Below, in pieces: positions 16,635-24,711 of a stretch of 41,887 bases of DNA. A program made the translations under genes and the position numbers. The notes beneath the pieces were generated by a model. The model was not told the DNA's origin. It ran no database searches and saw nothing but the letters and a program-made list of their open reading frames with translations. This DNA comes from Photobacterium alginatilyticum (GTDB taxonomy: Bacteria > Pseudomonadota > Gammaproteobacteria > Enterobacterales > Vibrionaceae). The stretch lies in NCBI RefSeq assembly GCF_009910675.1, contig NZ_RSEJ01000038.1, positions 5,623 through 47,509 on the forward strand, in the 5' to 3' direction. How positions within the stretch are numbered: position 1 is the first letter of the stretch; the number at the start of each line of letters is the position of its first letter.

Positions 16635-17764
16635 TAAAGTACTTTTTCCAACACTTTTTGGTACATATCGGTGAGCTTTTCGAGATCGGCCACTTTGACA
16701 CACTCATTCACTTTATGAATGGTGGCATTGCATGGCCCAAGCTCGATAACCTGCGCGCCTGTCCGGGCGATAAATCGTCCGTCTGAGGTGCCGCCGGTGG
16801 TAAGCAATTCTGGTTTCTTGTGGTTAACTTCTTCGATGGCGTCGACAACTGCCTCCAGCAACGTACCGTGATCAGTCAGGAATGGGTGGCCGCTGAAAGT
16901 CCACTTCAGATCATAGTCCAATCCGTGGGCATCGAGCACCGAGTGCACTTTGCGCTTGATGTCGTCTGCCGTCAGCTCGGTACTGAAGCGGAAGTTGAAC
17001 TGAACGTGAAACTCGCCGGGAATGACATTCGAGGCACCGGTACCCGCATGCAGGTTGGCGATCTGGAAGCTGGTCGGCGGGAAATAGGCATTGCCGTTGT
17101 CCCAGGTTGTGGCAGCCAGCTCCGCCAGCGCCGGCATCGCACGGTGAACCGGGTTGTCGGCAAGGTGCGGATAGGCAACATGGCCCTGGGTACCTTTGAG
17201 TGTCACATCGCCGGTGATCGAGCCTCGGCGGCCGTTTTTGACCACGTCACCCACGGCATGGGTACTGGAGGGCTCGCCGACAATGCACATGTCTATTTTC
17301 TCGTTGCGGGCTTCCAGTGTATCGATCACCCGGGTGGTGCCGTTGATAAACGGCCCTTCCTCATCGGAGGTGATCAGCAGGGCAATTGACCCTTTGTGGT
17401 CCGGGTTGTCGGCAAGAAACCGCTCGATCGCAACGACGATGCATGCCAGTGAGCCCTTCATATCAGCAGCACCGCGGCCGTGAAGGTAGCCATCAATGAT
17501 TGTCGGCTCGAAAGGCGGGGTATGCCAGAGATCCGACGGCCCGGCAGGTACAACATCAGTATGACCGGCAAAGACGAACAGTGGCGCTTCCGTGCCTCGG
17601 CGTGCCCACAGGTTGGTGGTGTCTTCGAAGACCATGGTTTCGATCTTGAAGCCGAGTTTTTCAAGACGTGCAATCATCACGTCCTGGCAGCCTGCATCTT
17701 CCGGGGTGACCGAAATTCGGCTGATAAAGTCTTTCGCCAGGGCGATAACCGGGCTATCTGACAT
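16634..17764 (-). CDS. dapE: DapE, succinyl-diaminopimelate desuccinylase
   Basis: A di-zinc M20 enzyme releasing LL-diaminopimelate for lysine and peptidoglycan synthesis. At 376 residues it has normal length. Metal and catalytic residues are seen in FAGHTDVVP (His68, Asp70), GRGAADMKG (bridging Asp101), SDEEGPF (Glu135, Glu136), GEPS (Glu164) and NATIHKVNE near the end. AAGGA precedes the ATG. It lies 14 bases after the ArsC-like gene and overlaps the M15 peptidase gene, a cell-wall-themed operon. Confidence 0.96.
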   Translation of the reverse strand: MSDSPVIALAKDFISRISVTPEDAGCQDVMIARLEKLGFKIETMVFEDTTNLWARRGTEAPLFVFAGHTDVVPAGPSDLWHTPPFEPTIIDGYLHGRGAADMKGSLACIVVAIERFLADNPDHKGSIALLITSDEEGPFINGTTRVIDTLEARNEKIDMCIVGEPSSTHAVGDVVKNGRRGSITGDVTLKGTQGHVAYPHLADNPVHRAMPALAELAATTWDNGNAYFPPTSFQIANLHAGTGASNVIPGEFHVQFNFRFSTELTADDIKRKVHSVLDAHGLDYDLKWTFSGHPFLTDHGTLLEAVVDAIEEVNHKKPELLTTGGTSDGRFIARTGAQVIELGPCNATIHKVNECVKVADLEKLTDMYQKVLEKVL

Positions 17765-17778
17765 CCTTGTATCCTTAA

Positions 17779-18150
17779 CTATTTTTCTGCAAGTGAAGAT
17801 TGGAAAATTTCCTGATACTGGGCTGGCTTGAATCCCAGATGGTAGGATTCATTGTGAACAAGCAGCGGGCGCTTGATCATCGCCGGGTACTCCAGCATCA
17901 GGGTAAGAGCAGTTTCACGGTTCAGTCCGGCCTTTTGCTCGTCACTGAGCTGGCGGTAGGTTGTACCGCGTTTGTTCACCATCGCCTCCCAGCCAAGCTG
18001 GGCCTCAAATGCTTCTAGCATCGCTTGGTCCAGGCCGTCTGTGCGGTAGTCGTGAAAGCGGTATTCGATGTTTTCTGCTTCCAACCATTTTTTCATTTTT
18101 TTGATGGTATCGCAGTTCTTAATGCCGTATGTAACTGTACAGTTTGACAT
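17779..18150 (-). CDS. ArsC/Spx-family reductase-like protein (YffB type)
   Basis: A 123-residue thioredoxin-fold protein of the ArsC superfamily. The N-terminal TVTYGIKNCDTIKK holds the single active-site cysteine (Cys13), and KRPLLV is the usual loop before the last helix. It matches the YffB subfamily, which sits next to dapE in E. coli too and is believed to act as a glutathione-dependent reductase of unknown substrate; arsenate reduction is not implied. First gene of the four-gene dapE operon. Confidence 0.9.
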   Translation of the reverse strand: MSNCTVTYGIKNCDTIKKMKKWLEAENIEYRFHDYRTDGLDQAMLEAFEAQLGWEAMVNKRGTTYRQLSDEQKAGLNRETALTLMLEYPAMIKRPLLVHNESYHLGFKPAQYQEIFQSSLAEK

Positions 18151-18465
18151 CTTAAAATAATCCTAATGTTGTTCTGACTTTTAAACATGAAGATAACCGT
18201 GATGTAGGTCAAATGTCTACAGGCGGTGAGCAGTCAGATGAAGATTGGTGAAAACTATTTAGTGAACATGCCACAGCAACACAAAACGAAGATATCAAAA
18301 GCTGGTTTGGCATTAGAAAAACACCGATAACCTTGGGTAGGTTATCGGTATCTATTAATTAATTATTGTCCGGTGAATTACAATTTGTATATTGCTATAT
18401 CGATACCAATCAAAAAACATAGGCAGCCAAGGTAAAAACAGATTTTCGCAAACATAACTGCTCTC
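18151..18465. other. Intergenic region between the dapE operon and the LysE-type gene
   Basis: AT-rich, with no supported ORF. It holds the promoter side of the dapE operon and, at 18313-18349, a minus-strand terminator for the LysE-type gene. Confidence 0.6.
18313..18349 (-). terminator. Terminator downstream of the LysE-type exporter
   Basis: A perfect 11-bp stem (ACCGATAACCT / AGGTTATCGGT, loop of 5) is followed on the minus strand by GTTTTTC. It lies about 115 bases past the exporter stop. Confidence 0.7.
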
Positions 18466-19077
18466 CTAAACCGTTAGAATTTTTACAGCTAGACCAATCA
18501 ACACAACACCCGACAAGCGATCAATGAGTACCGCGTGTTTGCGTAAGCGTTCCATTGTGTTAGGGAGTGATAGGAAACAAGCAATCAATGAATACCAAAC
18601 AGCATCAAGGATTACCGGCAACAGGACAATGATCAAACGTCCCGTGAAGTTGTCAGCGTATCCAACGAATTGACTGAACAGTGCTAAAAAGAAGATGATA
18701 ATCTTTGGGTTTAGTAAAGAGATAAGGAAGCCGTCACGAGCTGACTCAAATAGGGTACATTCCTTACCTGCTGTAATTCTATCAGACAGTCCACCCATAG
18801 AACGTAAAGAACAGTACCCTAAATACGCTAGGTAGCCTGCGCCAGCATATGATATTAAGTTAAAGAATACCGGAGAGCTCTTTAGGGTTAGTGCAAGCCC
18901 CGCTAGTGAGAGTGCCGCGTATATCCCCACCCCAACAGCGTGAGAGCAAGCGGTTATTACACCATGTAGCCTGCCACCAGCTAGTGTGTTGCGTGATACC
19001 ATGATAACGGATTGTCCCGGCGTCATTGTACCGAGTAACGTCACGATGAAAAGTGACGCGAATACTGAAAGGGTCAT
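18466..19077 (-). CDS. LysE/RhtB-family amino acid exporter
   Basis: A 203-residue inner-membrane protein with about six helices. The N-terminal LLGTMTPGQSVIMVSRNTLAGG is the LysE/RhtB signature (P-G within helix 1) and ISLLNPKIIIFF is the second family motif. Family members export amino acids or homoserine lactones; the substrate here is unknown. GAGGT lies a few bases upstream of the ATG. Codon choice is more AT-rich than in dapE or ompW, and the flanks are long and gene-poor, which suggests later acquisition. Confidence 0.9.
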   Translation of the reverse strand: MTLSVFASLFIVTLLGTMTPGQSVIMVSRNTLAGGRLHGVITACSHAVGVGIYAALSLAGLALTLKSSPVFFNLISYAGAGYLAYLGYCSLRSMGGLSDRITAGKECTLFESARDGFLISLLNPKIIIFFLALFSQFVGYADNFTGRLIIVLLPVILDAVWYSLIACFLSLPNTMERLRKHAVLIDRLSGVVLIGLAVKILTV

Positions 19078-19300
19078 TTTAACCTCTAACTTATTGAATG
19101 TATGAAATTTTGATATAACTTGGTCTTTGATTAGACCGCTACCAAGGTACGTTCAATAGGTTATTGTGTGTCGCAGCGTGTGCGACTGAGGCTTTAAATC
19201 GTTTCATCAAGCAGAACTATGCACAATTGAGATCTGTTTTTCTAGTATTATTTCATCTATTGGATATCGTTCACTGCCTATCTTGATTCATTCAAGGTAA

Positions 19301-19684
19301 ACTTCCGTACGTCATTGCGAACCTGCTCTTCAAACTCGCCCCAATCATACACAGCTAGTCACGTTCCTACGTGATGACTCCAAGTTGCTGTCTTCTATAC
19401 GTAACGGTAATTTTAAGGCGTTACGAATTCATCTCGCGTGCAGAGCAGATAAATCTAAAGACTGGCCTTGTTACAGGTATCAATGGCAACTAGCTATGGA
19501 TGATTTTGGCGTATCAACAGAAAGTAATAAAAAGAATTGAGATCACGATGCACCAAAATGCCTGGGTCATAACAAATACCGATTAGTTAAGGCGGCAATT
19601 ACCAAATGCGTTGATGGTATTGAGTGTAGAACGCATGAGCCGATAAGACTAAGCTGCTCATGGATATTTGTTATTGAAAAATAA
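19301..19684 (+). pseudogene. Possible gene remnant, frame broken by a TGA
   Basis: One frame runs 79 codons without a start codon to a TGA at 19538-19540, then continues in the same frame for 47 more codons to TAA. The translation has globular-looking character (KDWPCYRYQWQLAMDDFGV; GHNKYRLVKAAITKCVDGI) but I do not recognise a family. The lack of a start, the in-frame stop and the AT-rich surroundings fit a decayed gene. Chance is not excluded. Confidence 0.3.
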
Positions 19685-19821
19685 GTGTTTTATCGATGCT
19701 GTGAATGCTTGTGAATACATTAATTCAGTGGCGGTTTTGCGAGGCATGATGCATATAACGTGTCACAAAAGTAACATTTTGCGGAGAAAAATGTGTTAGG
19801 AAAAATCCCTCTTTGGGGTTA

Positions 19822-19835
19822 TTGATCTGTATCAA
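19822..19835. promoter_or_regulatory. FNR box 1 upstream of ompW
   Basis: TTGATCTGTATCAA is a perfect match to TTGAT-N4-ATCAA. Its centre is 44 bases, about four helical turns, upstream of FNR box 2. Confidence 0.8.
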
Positions 19836-19865
19836 AAGTTAATTGTTGTTGTTAATTTTTGTAAA

Positions 19866-19879
19866 TTGATTTCAATCAA
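19866..19879. promoter_or_regulatory. FNR box 2 upstream of ompW
   Basis: TTGATTTCAATCAA is again a perfect FNR site. A TACATT hexamer at 19902-19907 lies where the -10 of a class II FNR promoter should be if the box is centred at -41.5, giving a start near 19914. Confidence 0.85.
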
Positions 19880-19975
19880 TAACCCGTTGTTTCAAAGTGG
19901 TTACATTCTGCTCCGTTCTTAACAGAAAGCCCAATATCCCTCAGCCGGGATTCAAAAGGAATGGAGTCAATAATA

Positions 19976-20617
19976 ATGAAAAAGACTGTTTGTGCTTTAG
20001 CTGTACTCGCTACTTTATCTGTTGCCCCTCAGGCGCTGGCCCACAAGAAAGGTGATTTTCTGGTGCGTGCAGGTGCTGCCTCTGTAATGCCTAATGAAAG
20101 CAGTGATAACGTACTGGGTTCGCTGGGCGAGTTTGGTATTGATTCAAATATTCAGCTTGGCCTGACATTTGGTTATATGGTTACCGACAACATCAGTGTC
20201 GAACTTCTTGCGGCGACACCGTTTAGTCATAAGGTGTCTCTGAACGGTATCGGCGATATTGCCGAAGTCGAGCACCTGCCGCCAACGCTGATGCTTCAGT
20301 ATTACTTTATGGAGAGCACCAGCAAGTGGCGTCCTTACGTCGGTGCAGGTCTTAACTACACGACTTTCTTTAACGAAGAATTCAACTCGACTGGCAAGAG
20401 TGCCAAGCTGAGCGATTTGTCACTGGATGATTCCTGGGGCCTGGCGGCAAACGTCGGTATTGATTATCAGCTAAAAGATGATTGGTTCCTGGGCGTCTCT
20501 GTCTGGTATGCCGATATCGGTACCGATGTGAACTTCAAGGCGGACGGTGCGCAGCAGTCTGTGAAAACTGACATCGATCCTTGGATCATTATGGTGTCGG
20601 CCGGATATTCCTTCTAG
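19976..20617 (+). CDS. ompW: OmpW-family outer membrane protein
   Basis: An 8-stranded beta-barrel of 213 residues. The signal peptide MKKTVCALAVLATLSVAPQALA is cut before HKKGDF, and the barrel has the family pattern DFLVRAGAASVMPN, SVELLAATPFSH, PPTLMLQYYF and a C-terminal aromatic Phe (SAGYSF). OmpW forms a narrow hydrophobic channel and in E. coli is induced anaerobically by FNR, matching the two FNR boxes here. The ATG five codons upstream (19961) directly abuts the AAAAGGA, so the second ATG, with GGAG at useful spacing, is preferred. Confidence 0.95.
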   Translation: MKKTVCALAVLATLSVAPQALAHKKGDFLVRAGAASVMPNESSDNVLGSLGEFGIDSNIQLGLTFGYMVTDNISVELLAATPFSHKVSLNGIGDIAEVEHLPPTLMLQYYFMESTSKWRPYVGAGLNYTTFFNEEFNSTGKSAKLSDLSLDDSWGLAANVGIDYQLKDDWFLGVSVWYADIGTDVNFKADGAQQSVKTDIDPWIIMVSAGYSF

Positions 20618-20779
20618 TGGGATAGGGATACAGCCATGGCGCCTTTGCCGTTCCTGCTATGTTCGGGATGAATCGAACCAAGTCGGAACAATTTTGTTAC
20701 AACTTGTTGAAAATAAAAAGTTTGTTAGCAAATCAAAGGCGCCGTTTTCTGGCTGGAATTACGCAATATTTGAGAACTT

Positions 20780-20806
20780 GGTCACTGAATTGTACTTGTA
20801 GTGACC
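20780..20806. repeat. Inverted repeat upstream of the winged-helix gene (possible operator)
   Basis: GGTCACT and AGTGACC are separated by 13 bases, about 85 bases before the start of a small DNA-binding protein gene. It could be an operator or a hairpin; no T-run follows. Confidence 0.4.
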
Positions 20807-20890
20807 ATAAATCTAATAGCTCCTTGATCAAACTCAACATCCAATTCGCCAAAGTCGGAATAATGAAGCCTCAAAATTATGGAGGTCTCA

Positions 20891-21172
20891 ATGGAATTGA
20901 ATCCGGTTTTTGCCCGTCGTCTTTACTTAGCGCTTCTTGTTGAACAGCTTGAACGCCCTAATGTTCCTAAACTCATTGAAATTACTGGCTGGCCGCGTCG
21001 TACTATTCAGGATGTATTAAAAGCCCTGCCGGGTTTTGGCATTGAGTTAGCATTTGTACAAGATGGTAAGCGCCATAATGATGGCTATTACCAATTAAGT
21101 GACTGGGGACCGTTTGACTTGCAATGGGTTGAAGCGAGAGAGCAGGACATCATTACATCCGTTTCCAGCTAA
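20891..21172 (+). CDS. Small winged-helix DNA-binding protein (conserved hypothetical)
   Basis: A 93-residue protein whose N-terminal part looks like a winged helix-turn-helix: RLYLALLVEQLERPNVPKLIEITGWPRRTIQDVLKALPGFGIELAFVQ, in which WPRRTIQDVLK would be the recognition helix, followed by a wing (GKRHNDGYYQL) and a short acidic tail. Similar short proteins are annotated as hypothetical regulators in Vibrio, and I know no function. GGAGGT five bases before this ATG decides the start over the ATG at 20879. Possible autoregulation through the inverted repeat upstream. Confidence 0.8.
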   Translation: MELNPVFARRLYLALLVEQLERPNVPKLIEITGWPRRTIQDVLKALPGFGIELAFVQDGKRHNDGYYQLSDWGPFDLQWVEAREQDIITSVSS

Positions 21173-21201
21173 TAATAAACCGCTATTCTGCGGATTATTA
21201 T
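21170..21201. terminator. Hairpin between convergent genes
   Basis: TAATAAT-AAA-CCGC pairs with GCGG-ATTATTA (three-base bulge, loop TATTCT). There is no clear T-run, so termination is only possible. Confidence 0.3.
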
Positions 21202-21244
21202 CATGTCTTACTTTCAGTTAACAATCTGAAACCGCTGGCTATGG

Positions 21245-21571
21245 CTAGGGGCAATCGTAGGCATTGCCCAATAGTGTAACCGAGGTGCCGAAAGCTTGTG
21301 GGTGATAAAGATCCACAGTATTGGCACCACGCTGCACGGCCTGGTTTTTCAGATCGTTCAGGGCACCCTTTGTCAGTGCCCGGTTGCTGATAAACCAATA
21401 TGAATACCAATGCCCTTCTGAGCCGATTACCGTTCCCTTATCGGTGCAAGTCTCGAGCTGTTCTGATGCATTCCAGCGTATACGTATACTCTCGCTATGG
21501 GCATGAGGGCGCGTAGTCTCACAACCTGCTAGCAGTAACAGGATAAGTCCGACACCACGCCGAAATAGCAT
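21245..21571 (-). CDS. DUF4156-type lipoprotein coupled to narP
   Basis: A 108-residue predicted lipoprotein: signal MLFRRGVGLILLLLAGC with lipobox LAGC, Cys17 lipidated, then a small domain with two or three cysteines (CTDKG, DCP) and QAVQRGANTVDL typical of DUF4156/RcsF-like proteins. Its ATG shares a base with the narP stop (TAATG), so it is translated with narP. Why a lipoprotein is tied to a nitrate regulator is unknown. Confidence 0.8.
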   Translation of the reverse strand: MLFRRGVGLILLLLAGCETTRPHAHSESIRIRWNASEQLETCTDKGTVIGSEGHWYSYWFISNRALTKGALNDLKNQAVQRGANTVDLYHPQAFGTSVTLLGNAYDCP

Positions 21572-22197
21572 TATTGGCCCTGATACTCAAGGTACAGCAC
21601 TGTGGCAGCCGTACGTGATTTTACTTGCAGCTTTTTCAGCAGGCTCTTCATATGCACTTTGACTGTCGCTTCCGAAATATACAACGAGTCGGCGATCTGC
21701 TTGTTGCGATACCCTTTTGCCACTTCTTTCAATATTTGCATTTCCCGATCTGTAAGTGAGTTTAACAACGAGTCTTGCTCTGAGTTGTCTTCCAGGTATT
21801 CTCGTACCAGATCACTGTAGGCCTTGCCGCCGCACAGCGCTTGTTTTAGCAGTTCAATCAGCTGCTCTGGCTCGGTATCTTTGAGCAGGTAGCCGTCGGC
21901 ACCGGCCTGGATCAGCGCCTTGACATCCGAGCGGCTGTCGGACACGGTGAGAACGACAATGCTGGCGTGGATCCCCTCGGCACGCATGGCGTTCAGTGTA
22001 TCGAGCCCTGACATCCCCTTCATGTTCAGGTCGAGCAGAATAAGATCGGGCTCTTTTTCGCTGGCTAGCAAAACAGCATCGGCCCCGTTGCTGGCTTCAC
22101 CTACAATTTCAAAATCTGGTTCAAAACTAAGTAACTGGCTGATCCCCCGTCGCATTAGCGGGTGATCGTCCACAATCATTATCTTCCAACATGTCAT
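21571..22197 (-). CDS. narP: NarP, nitrate/nitrite response regulator
   Basis: A 208-residue NarL/FixJ-family regulator. The receiver domain has VDDHPLMRRG and phospho-acceptor Asp56 in LLDLNMKGMSG, with the conserved Lys in GYLLKD; the LuxR-type HTH is at LTDREMQILKEVAKGYRNKQIADSLYISEATVKVHMKSLLKKL. Being next to narQ and divergent from nap makes this NarP, which activates nap under low nitrate. AAGGA precedes the ATG, 11 bases after narQ. Confidence 0.95.
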   Translation of the reverse strand: MTCWKIMIVDDHPLMRRGISQLLSFEPDFEIVGEASNGADAVLLASEKEPDLILLDLNMKGMSGLDTLNAMRAEGIHASIVVLTVSDSRSDVKALIQAGADGYLLKDTEPEQLIELLKQALCGGKAYSDLVREYLEDNSEQDSLLNSLTDREMQILKEVAKGYRNKQIADSLYISEATVKVHMKSLLKKLQVKSRTAATVLYLEYQGQ

Positions 22198-22208
22198 AGT
22201 TATAATCC

Positions 22209-23903
22209 TTAAGACTCAAGCGAAAAGCTCAAGGCGACCTCACAGCCGGAGCCTTGGGTTGTATTAATTGTCAGTTCACCATTCAGGCGTGATGCCCGCT
22301 CTGTCATTATCGCCAGACCATAGTGATTGAGTTTTTCGTTGGCAGGGTCAAAGCCCTCTCCGTCGTCGTTGATCTTGATGTTAACGTGTTCGCCGTCCTG
22401 ATTACAGGAAACGATGATCTCGTCTGCTTGTGCATGCTTGATTGCGTTGAGTACAGCTTCCCTGATTAACTGCAGCAAGTGTACCTGATGGTGTGCATCC
22501 AAATTCAACGACGATAAGTTGTTGTCTACAATGAGCATAGCATCTGTTTGCTCATCAAGCGGCTTGAGCATCTCAACTAATGCTTCTCCAAAATTTGCTT
22601 CTTTGATTGTCAGCCTGAACGTGCTGAGTAACTCCCGCAACTGGGTATAGGCACCAGACAGGCCGCTATCAATATCCGATATGATCTGCATGGCACTCTC
22701 GGTCTCGTTCTTGCCTAGCTGCCTTTTAAGCAGTGTGATCTGAATTTTAAGATAAGACAATGACTGGGCCAGTGAATCGTGAAGCTCGCGGGCAATGGTT
22801 GCCCGTTCTTCCATTAGCAATAATTGTTCAGCCTGTTTCTGGGCCCGGTTGTAGTAAATCCCCCGGGCAAGGGTGCGGGCGATGTTGTCGATCAGGTTTT
22901 TATCCGGGCAGGGCAGGGTATATTGCCACCACAGCTGGCCGAGCACTTGGCCGTCCAGCTCCAGATCCTGGTAGTGCCACTGCTGTTGCTCTGATGGTTT
23001 GCCCGTTGTTATCTCGGTATTGATGCCGTTGTTTTCGTCGATGACCAGCTTGGTTGCCGTCAGCCCTTCGATTTCAATCAGGGTATCGAGCATCGCCGAG
23101 AAATTCTGTGATGACAGGCGGCTGACAGAGAGTTCCTGGGAACAGTTATAGAGCACCTGCAACGATTCGTTGGCATGGCGCAGGCGACGGGTTTTCTCAT
23201 CCACCGACTTTTCAAGTCCCCGGTACAGCTTGCCGAGATCGGCGGCCATTTTGGAAAAGGTACCCGCCAGAATGCCGAGTTCGTTATCACTTTTTACGTC
23301 CAGGCTGATATCAAAGTGGCCGTTTTGAATTTGTTTGCTGGCACCGACCAGCTGGTTGAGCGGTGAGACGACTTTTCGCTGGGTGAAGTGAATAGTAAAC
23401 AGCGCGACAATCAGGATCAGGCTGAGTCCTATCCCGCCAGCGATGGACAGTACCTGAAGTTTGATAACAGAAAATTCTTGTAGCTCGAAGACAAATCGGT
23501 CGATCCTGTCGACAAAATTGGCAACTTCGTCGAGAAAAAGGTGCTTTTCGCCATCATTGAGCAAGGGGTGCAGGTTTTCCCAGCGACCGATGAGATTGTA
23601 GTAGTGGACTTTGATATCGGTCGGGACGGTCCAATGCTCCAGGGCAGCCATCGAGGGCGAGAACAGTGACTGTTCGAACTGGTCGAGATGTTCCGAGAAC
23701 TGCGAGGAGCCGGTCTGGATGTCATAGGCCAGACGGTAGCTCTGCATCCGGAGTGAACCGGATACGTTGACGGCCTCGGCATCGTTGAGGCTGGATGCCA
23801 GCGTCAAGAGGGCAAAGCTGGTGGTCATTACAGACAGCAGCAGGATCGCCAGCATGGCACGGGCAATGGTGGTGGTGACGGGCTTGAGCGGCCGATTTCG
23901 CAC
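22209..23903 (-). CDS. narQ: NarQ, nitrate/nitrite sensor histidine kinase
   Basis: A 564-residue membrane kinase. Two helices (about 12-36 and 150-172) flank a periplasmic four-helix sensor holding the nitrate-binding P-box GSLRMQSYRLAYDIQ (about 49-63). HAMP follows, then a GAF-like region, the HisKA_3 motif IARELHDSLAQSLSYLK with phospho-His375, and the ATPase domain with NAIKHAQA and DDGEGFDP. Translation starts at GTG, seven bases after AAAGGA. It forms an operon with narP and the lipoprotein and is divergent from nap. Confidence 0.95.
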   Translation of the reverse strand: MRNRPLKPVTTTIARAMLAILLLSVMTTSFALLTLASSLNDAEAVNVSGSLRMQSYRLAYDIQTGSSQFSEHLDQFEQSLFSPSMAALEHWTVPTDIKVHYYNLIGRWENLHPLLNDGEKHLFLDEVANFVDRIDRFVFELQEFSVIKLQVLSIAGGIGLSLILIVALFTIHFTQRKVVSPLNQLVGASKQIQNGHFDISLDVKSDNELGILAGTFSKMAADLGKLYRGLEKSVDEKTRRLRHANESLQVLYNCSQELSVSRLSSQNFSAMLDTLIEIEGLTATKLVIDENNGINTEITTGKPSEQQQWHYQDLELDGQVLGQLWWQYTLPCPDKNLIDNIARTLARGIYYNRAQKQAEQLLLMEERATIARELHDSLAQSLSYLKIQITLLKRQLGKNETESAMQIISDIDSGLSGAYTQLRELLSTFRLTIKEANFGEALVEMLKPLDEQTDAMLIVDNNLSSLNLDAHHQVHLLQLIREAVLNAIKHAQADEIIVSCNQDGEHVNIKINDDGEGFDPANEKLNHYGLAIMTERASRLNGELTINTTQGSGCEVALSFSLES

Positions 23904-24024
23904 TGAAATTCCTTTCTAATTTATTACCAATGACAGCTGACTGTAAATCAATTGGTTAGGTTGTTTATTGAACTATAGTTGTAATGGTCGTAGTAAATAT
24001 TGTGAGGGTTGTCATTTCTGTTTC

Positions 24025-24038
24025 TTGATCCAAGACAA
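24025..24038. promoter_or_regulatory. FNR-like box of the nap promoter
   Basis: TTGATCCAAGACAA has one perfect half and one half with two differences from TTGAT-N4-ATCAA. E. coli nap is activated by FNR and NarP, so the placement upstream of a NarP-like site is expected. Confidence 0.5.
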
Positions 24039-24052
24039 TTTTACCCCCTATT

Positions 24053-24068
24053 TAGCCCTAACTAGGTA
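24053..24068. promoter_or_regulatory. NarP-like 7-2-7 site of the nap promoter
   Basis: TAGCCCT-AA-CTAGGTA matches the inverted heptamer consensus TACYYMT-NN-AKRRGTA with one difference in each half. Its centre is about 41.5 bases before the start expected from a TACACT -10 at 24091-24096. Confidence 0.5.
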
Positions 24069-24216
24069 TTTAAGCATTTCTTACGGGATTTACACTTGCT
24101 GTGTAAAAAGATGACGACTTGTGAACAGTTTTTGAGGGGTTAAGACTGTTTGTCGGCGTCGAAGAACAACCCGTAATGTGTATTTTATTCATATTACTTC
24201 ACGAAAGGTAAAGCGA

Positions 24217-24708
24217 ATGTTTGATCGTTCCCGCCGAAATTTACTTTCTCGGCGTCGCACACCTGCATTACAGCGAATGCCATGGGTTGTTGACGAAGAT
24301 ACATTTGTGGATAGCTGTACTCGCTGCAATAAATGTATCAGCGCATGCGAAACACAGATTATTGTCAAAGGCGACGGCGGGTTTCCTACCGTCGACTTTA
24401 CACGCGGTGAATGTACGTTCTGTACCCGGTGTGCCGATGCATGTCCCGAGCCATTGTTCCACCCTACAACGGAACAACCCTGGGGTCTCAGGGCGCAAAT
24501 TACTCCCGATTGTCTGGCCCAACACAAAATTGAATGCAGAAGCTGCGGTGATGTGTGCGAGGTACAGGCCATTCGATTCAAGCTCCAGGCCGGCGGCGTG
24601 GCTATACCGGAACTTGATACGGATGTGTGTAATGGGTGCGGTGCCTGTCTGCCGGTCTGTCCGGCGTCAGCCATCAGTATGTTCACAAAAGAACGAGAAG
24701 AGAAATAG
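24217..24708 (+). CDS. napF: NapF, periplasmic nitrate reductase accessory ferredoxin-type protein
   Basis: A 163-residue cytoplasmic iron-sulfur protein believed to help insert or activate clusters in NapA before export. Cysteine groups sit at 34/37/40/44, 66/69/72/76, 107/110/114 and 138/141/144/148. The start MFDRSRRNLLSRRR equals the common NapF N-terminus and follows AAAGG; the earlier GTG is rejected. It is the first gene of napFDABC, three bases before napD. Confidence 0.95.
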   Translation: MFDRSRRNLLSRRRTPALQRMPWVVDEDTFVDSCTRCNKCISACETQIIVKGDGGFPTVDFTRGECTFCTRCADACPEPLFHPTTEQPWGLRAQITPDCLAQHKIECRSCGDVCEVQAIRFKLQAGGVAIPELDTDVCNGCGACLPVCPASAISMFTKEREEK

Positions 24709-24711
24709 CTT

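Larger units (their letters stand above)
19078..19975. other. Long gene-poor region upstream of ompW
   Basis: Nearly 900 bases without an intact gene. It contains a stop-interrupted reading frame (19301-19684) that may be a gene remnant, and near its right end the FNR-controlled promoter of ompW. The rest is AT-rich with nothing recognised. Confidence 0.6.
23904..24216. other. Divergent regulatory region between narQ and napF
   Basis: AT-rich region with promoters for both operons. It contains an FNR-like site and a NarP-like 7-2-7 site (listed separately) on the nap side. A GTG at 24178 opens the napF frame 13 codons early but has no ribosome site. Confidence 0.6.

Noticed and set aside
20659..20943. 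94-codon plus-strand frame after ompW
   Set aside because: It overlaps the start of the well-supported winged-helix gene in another frame and has a low-complexity, unstructured translation.
24178..24216. GTG start giving NapF 13 more residues
   Set aside because: No ribosome site, and the ATG at 24217 gives the standard NapF N-terminus with AAAGG before it.
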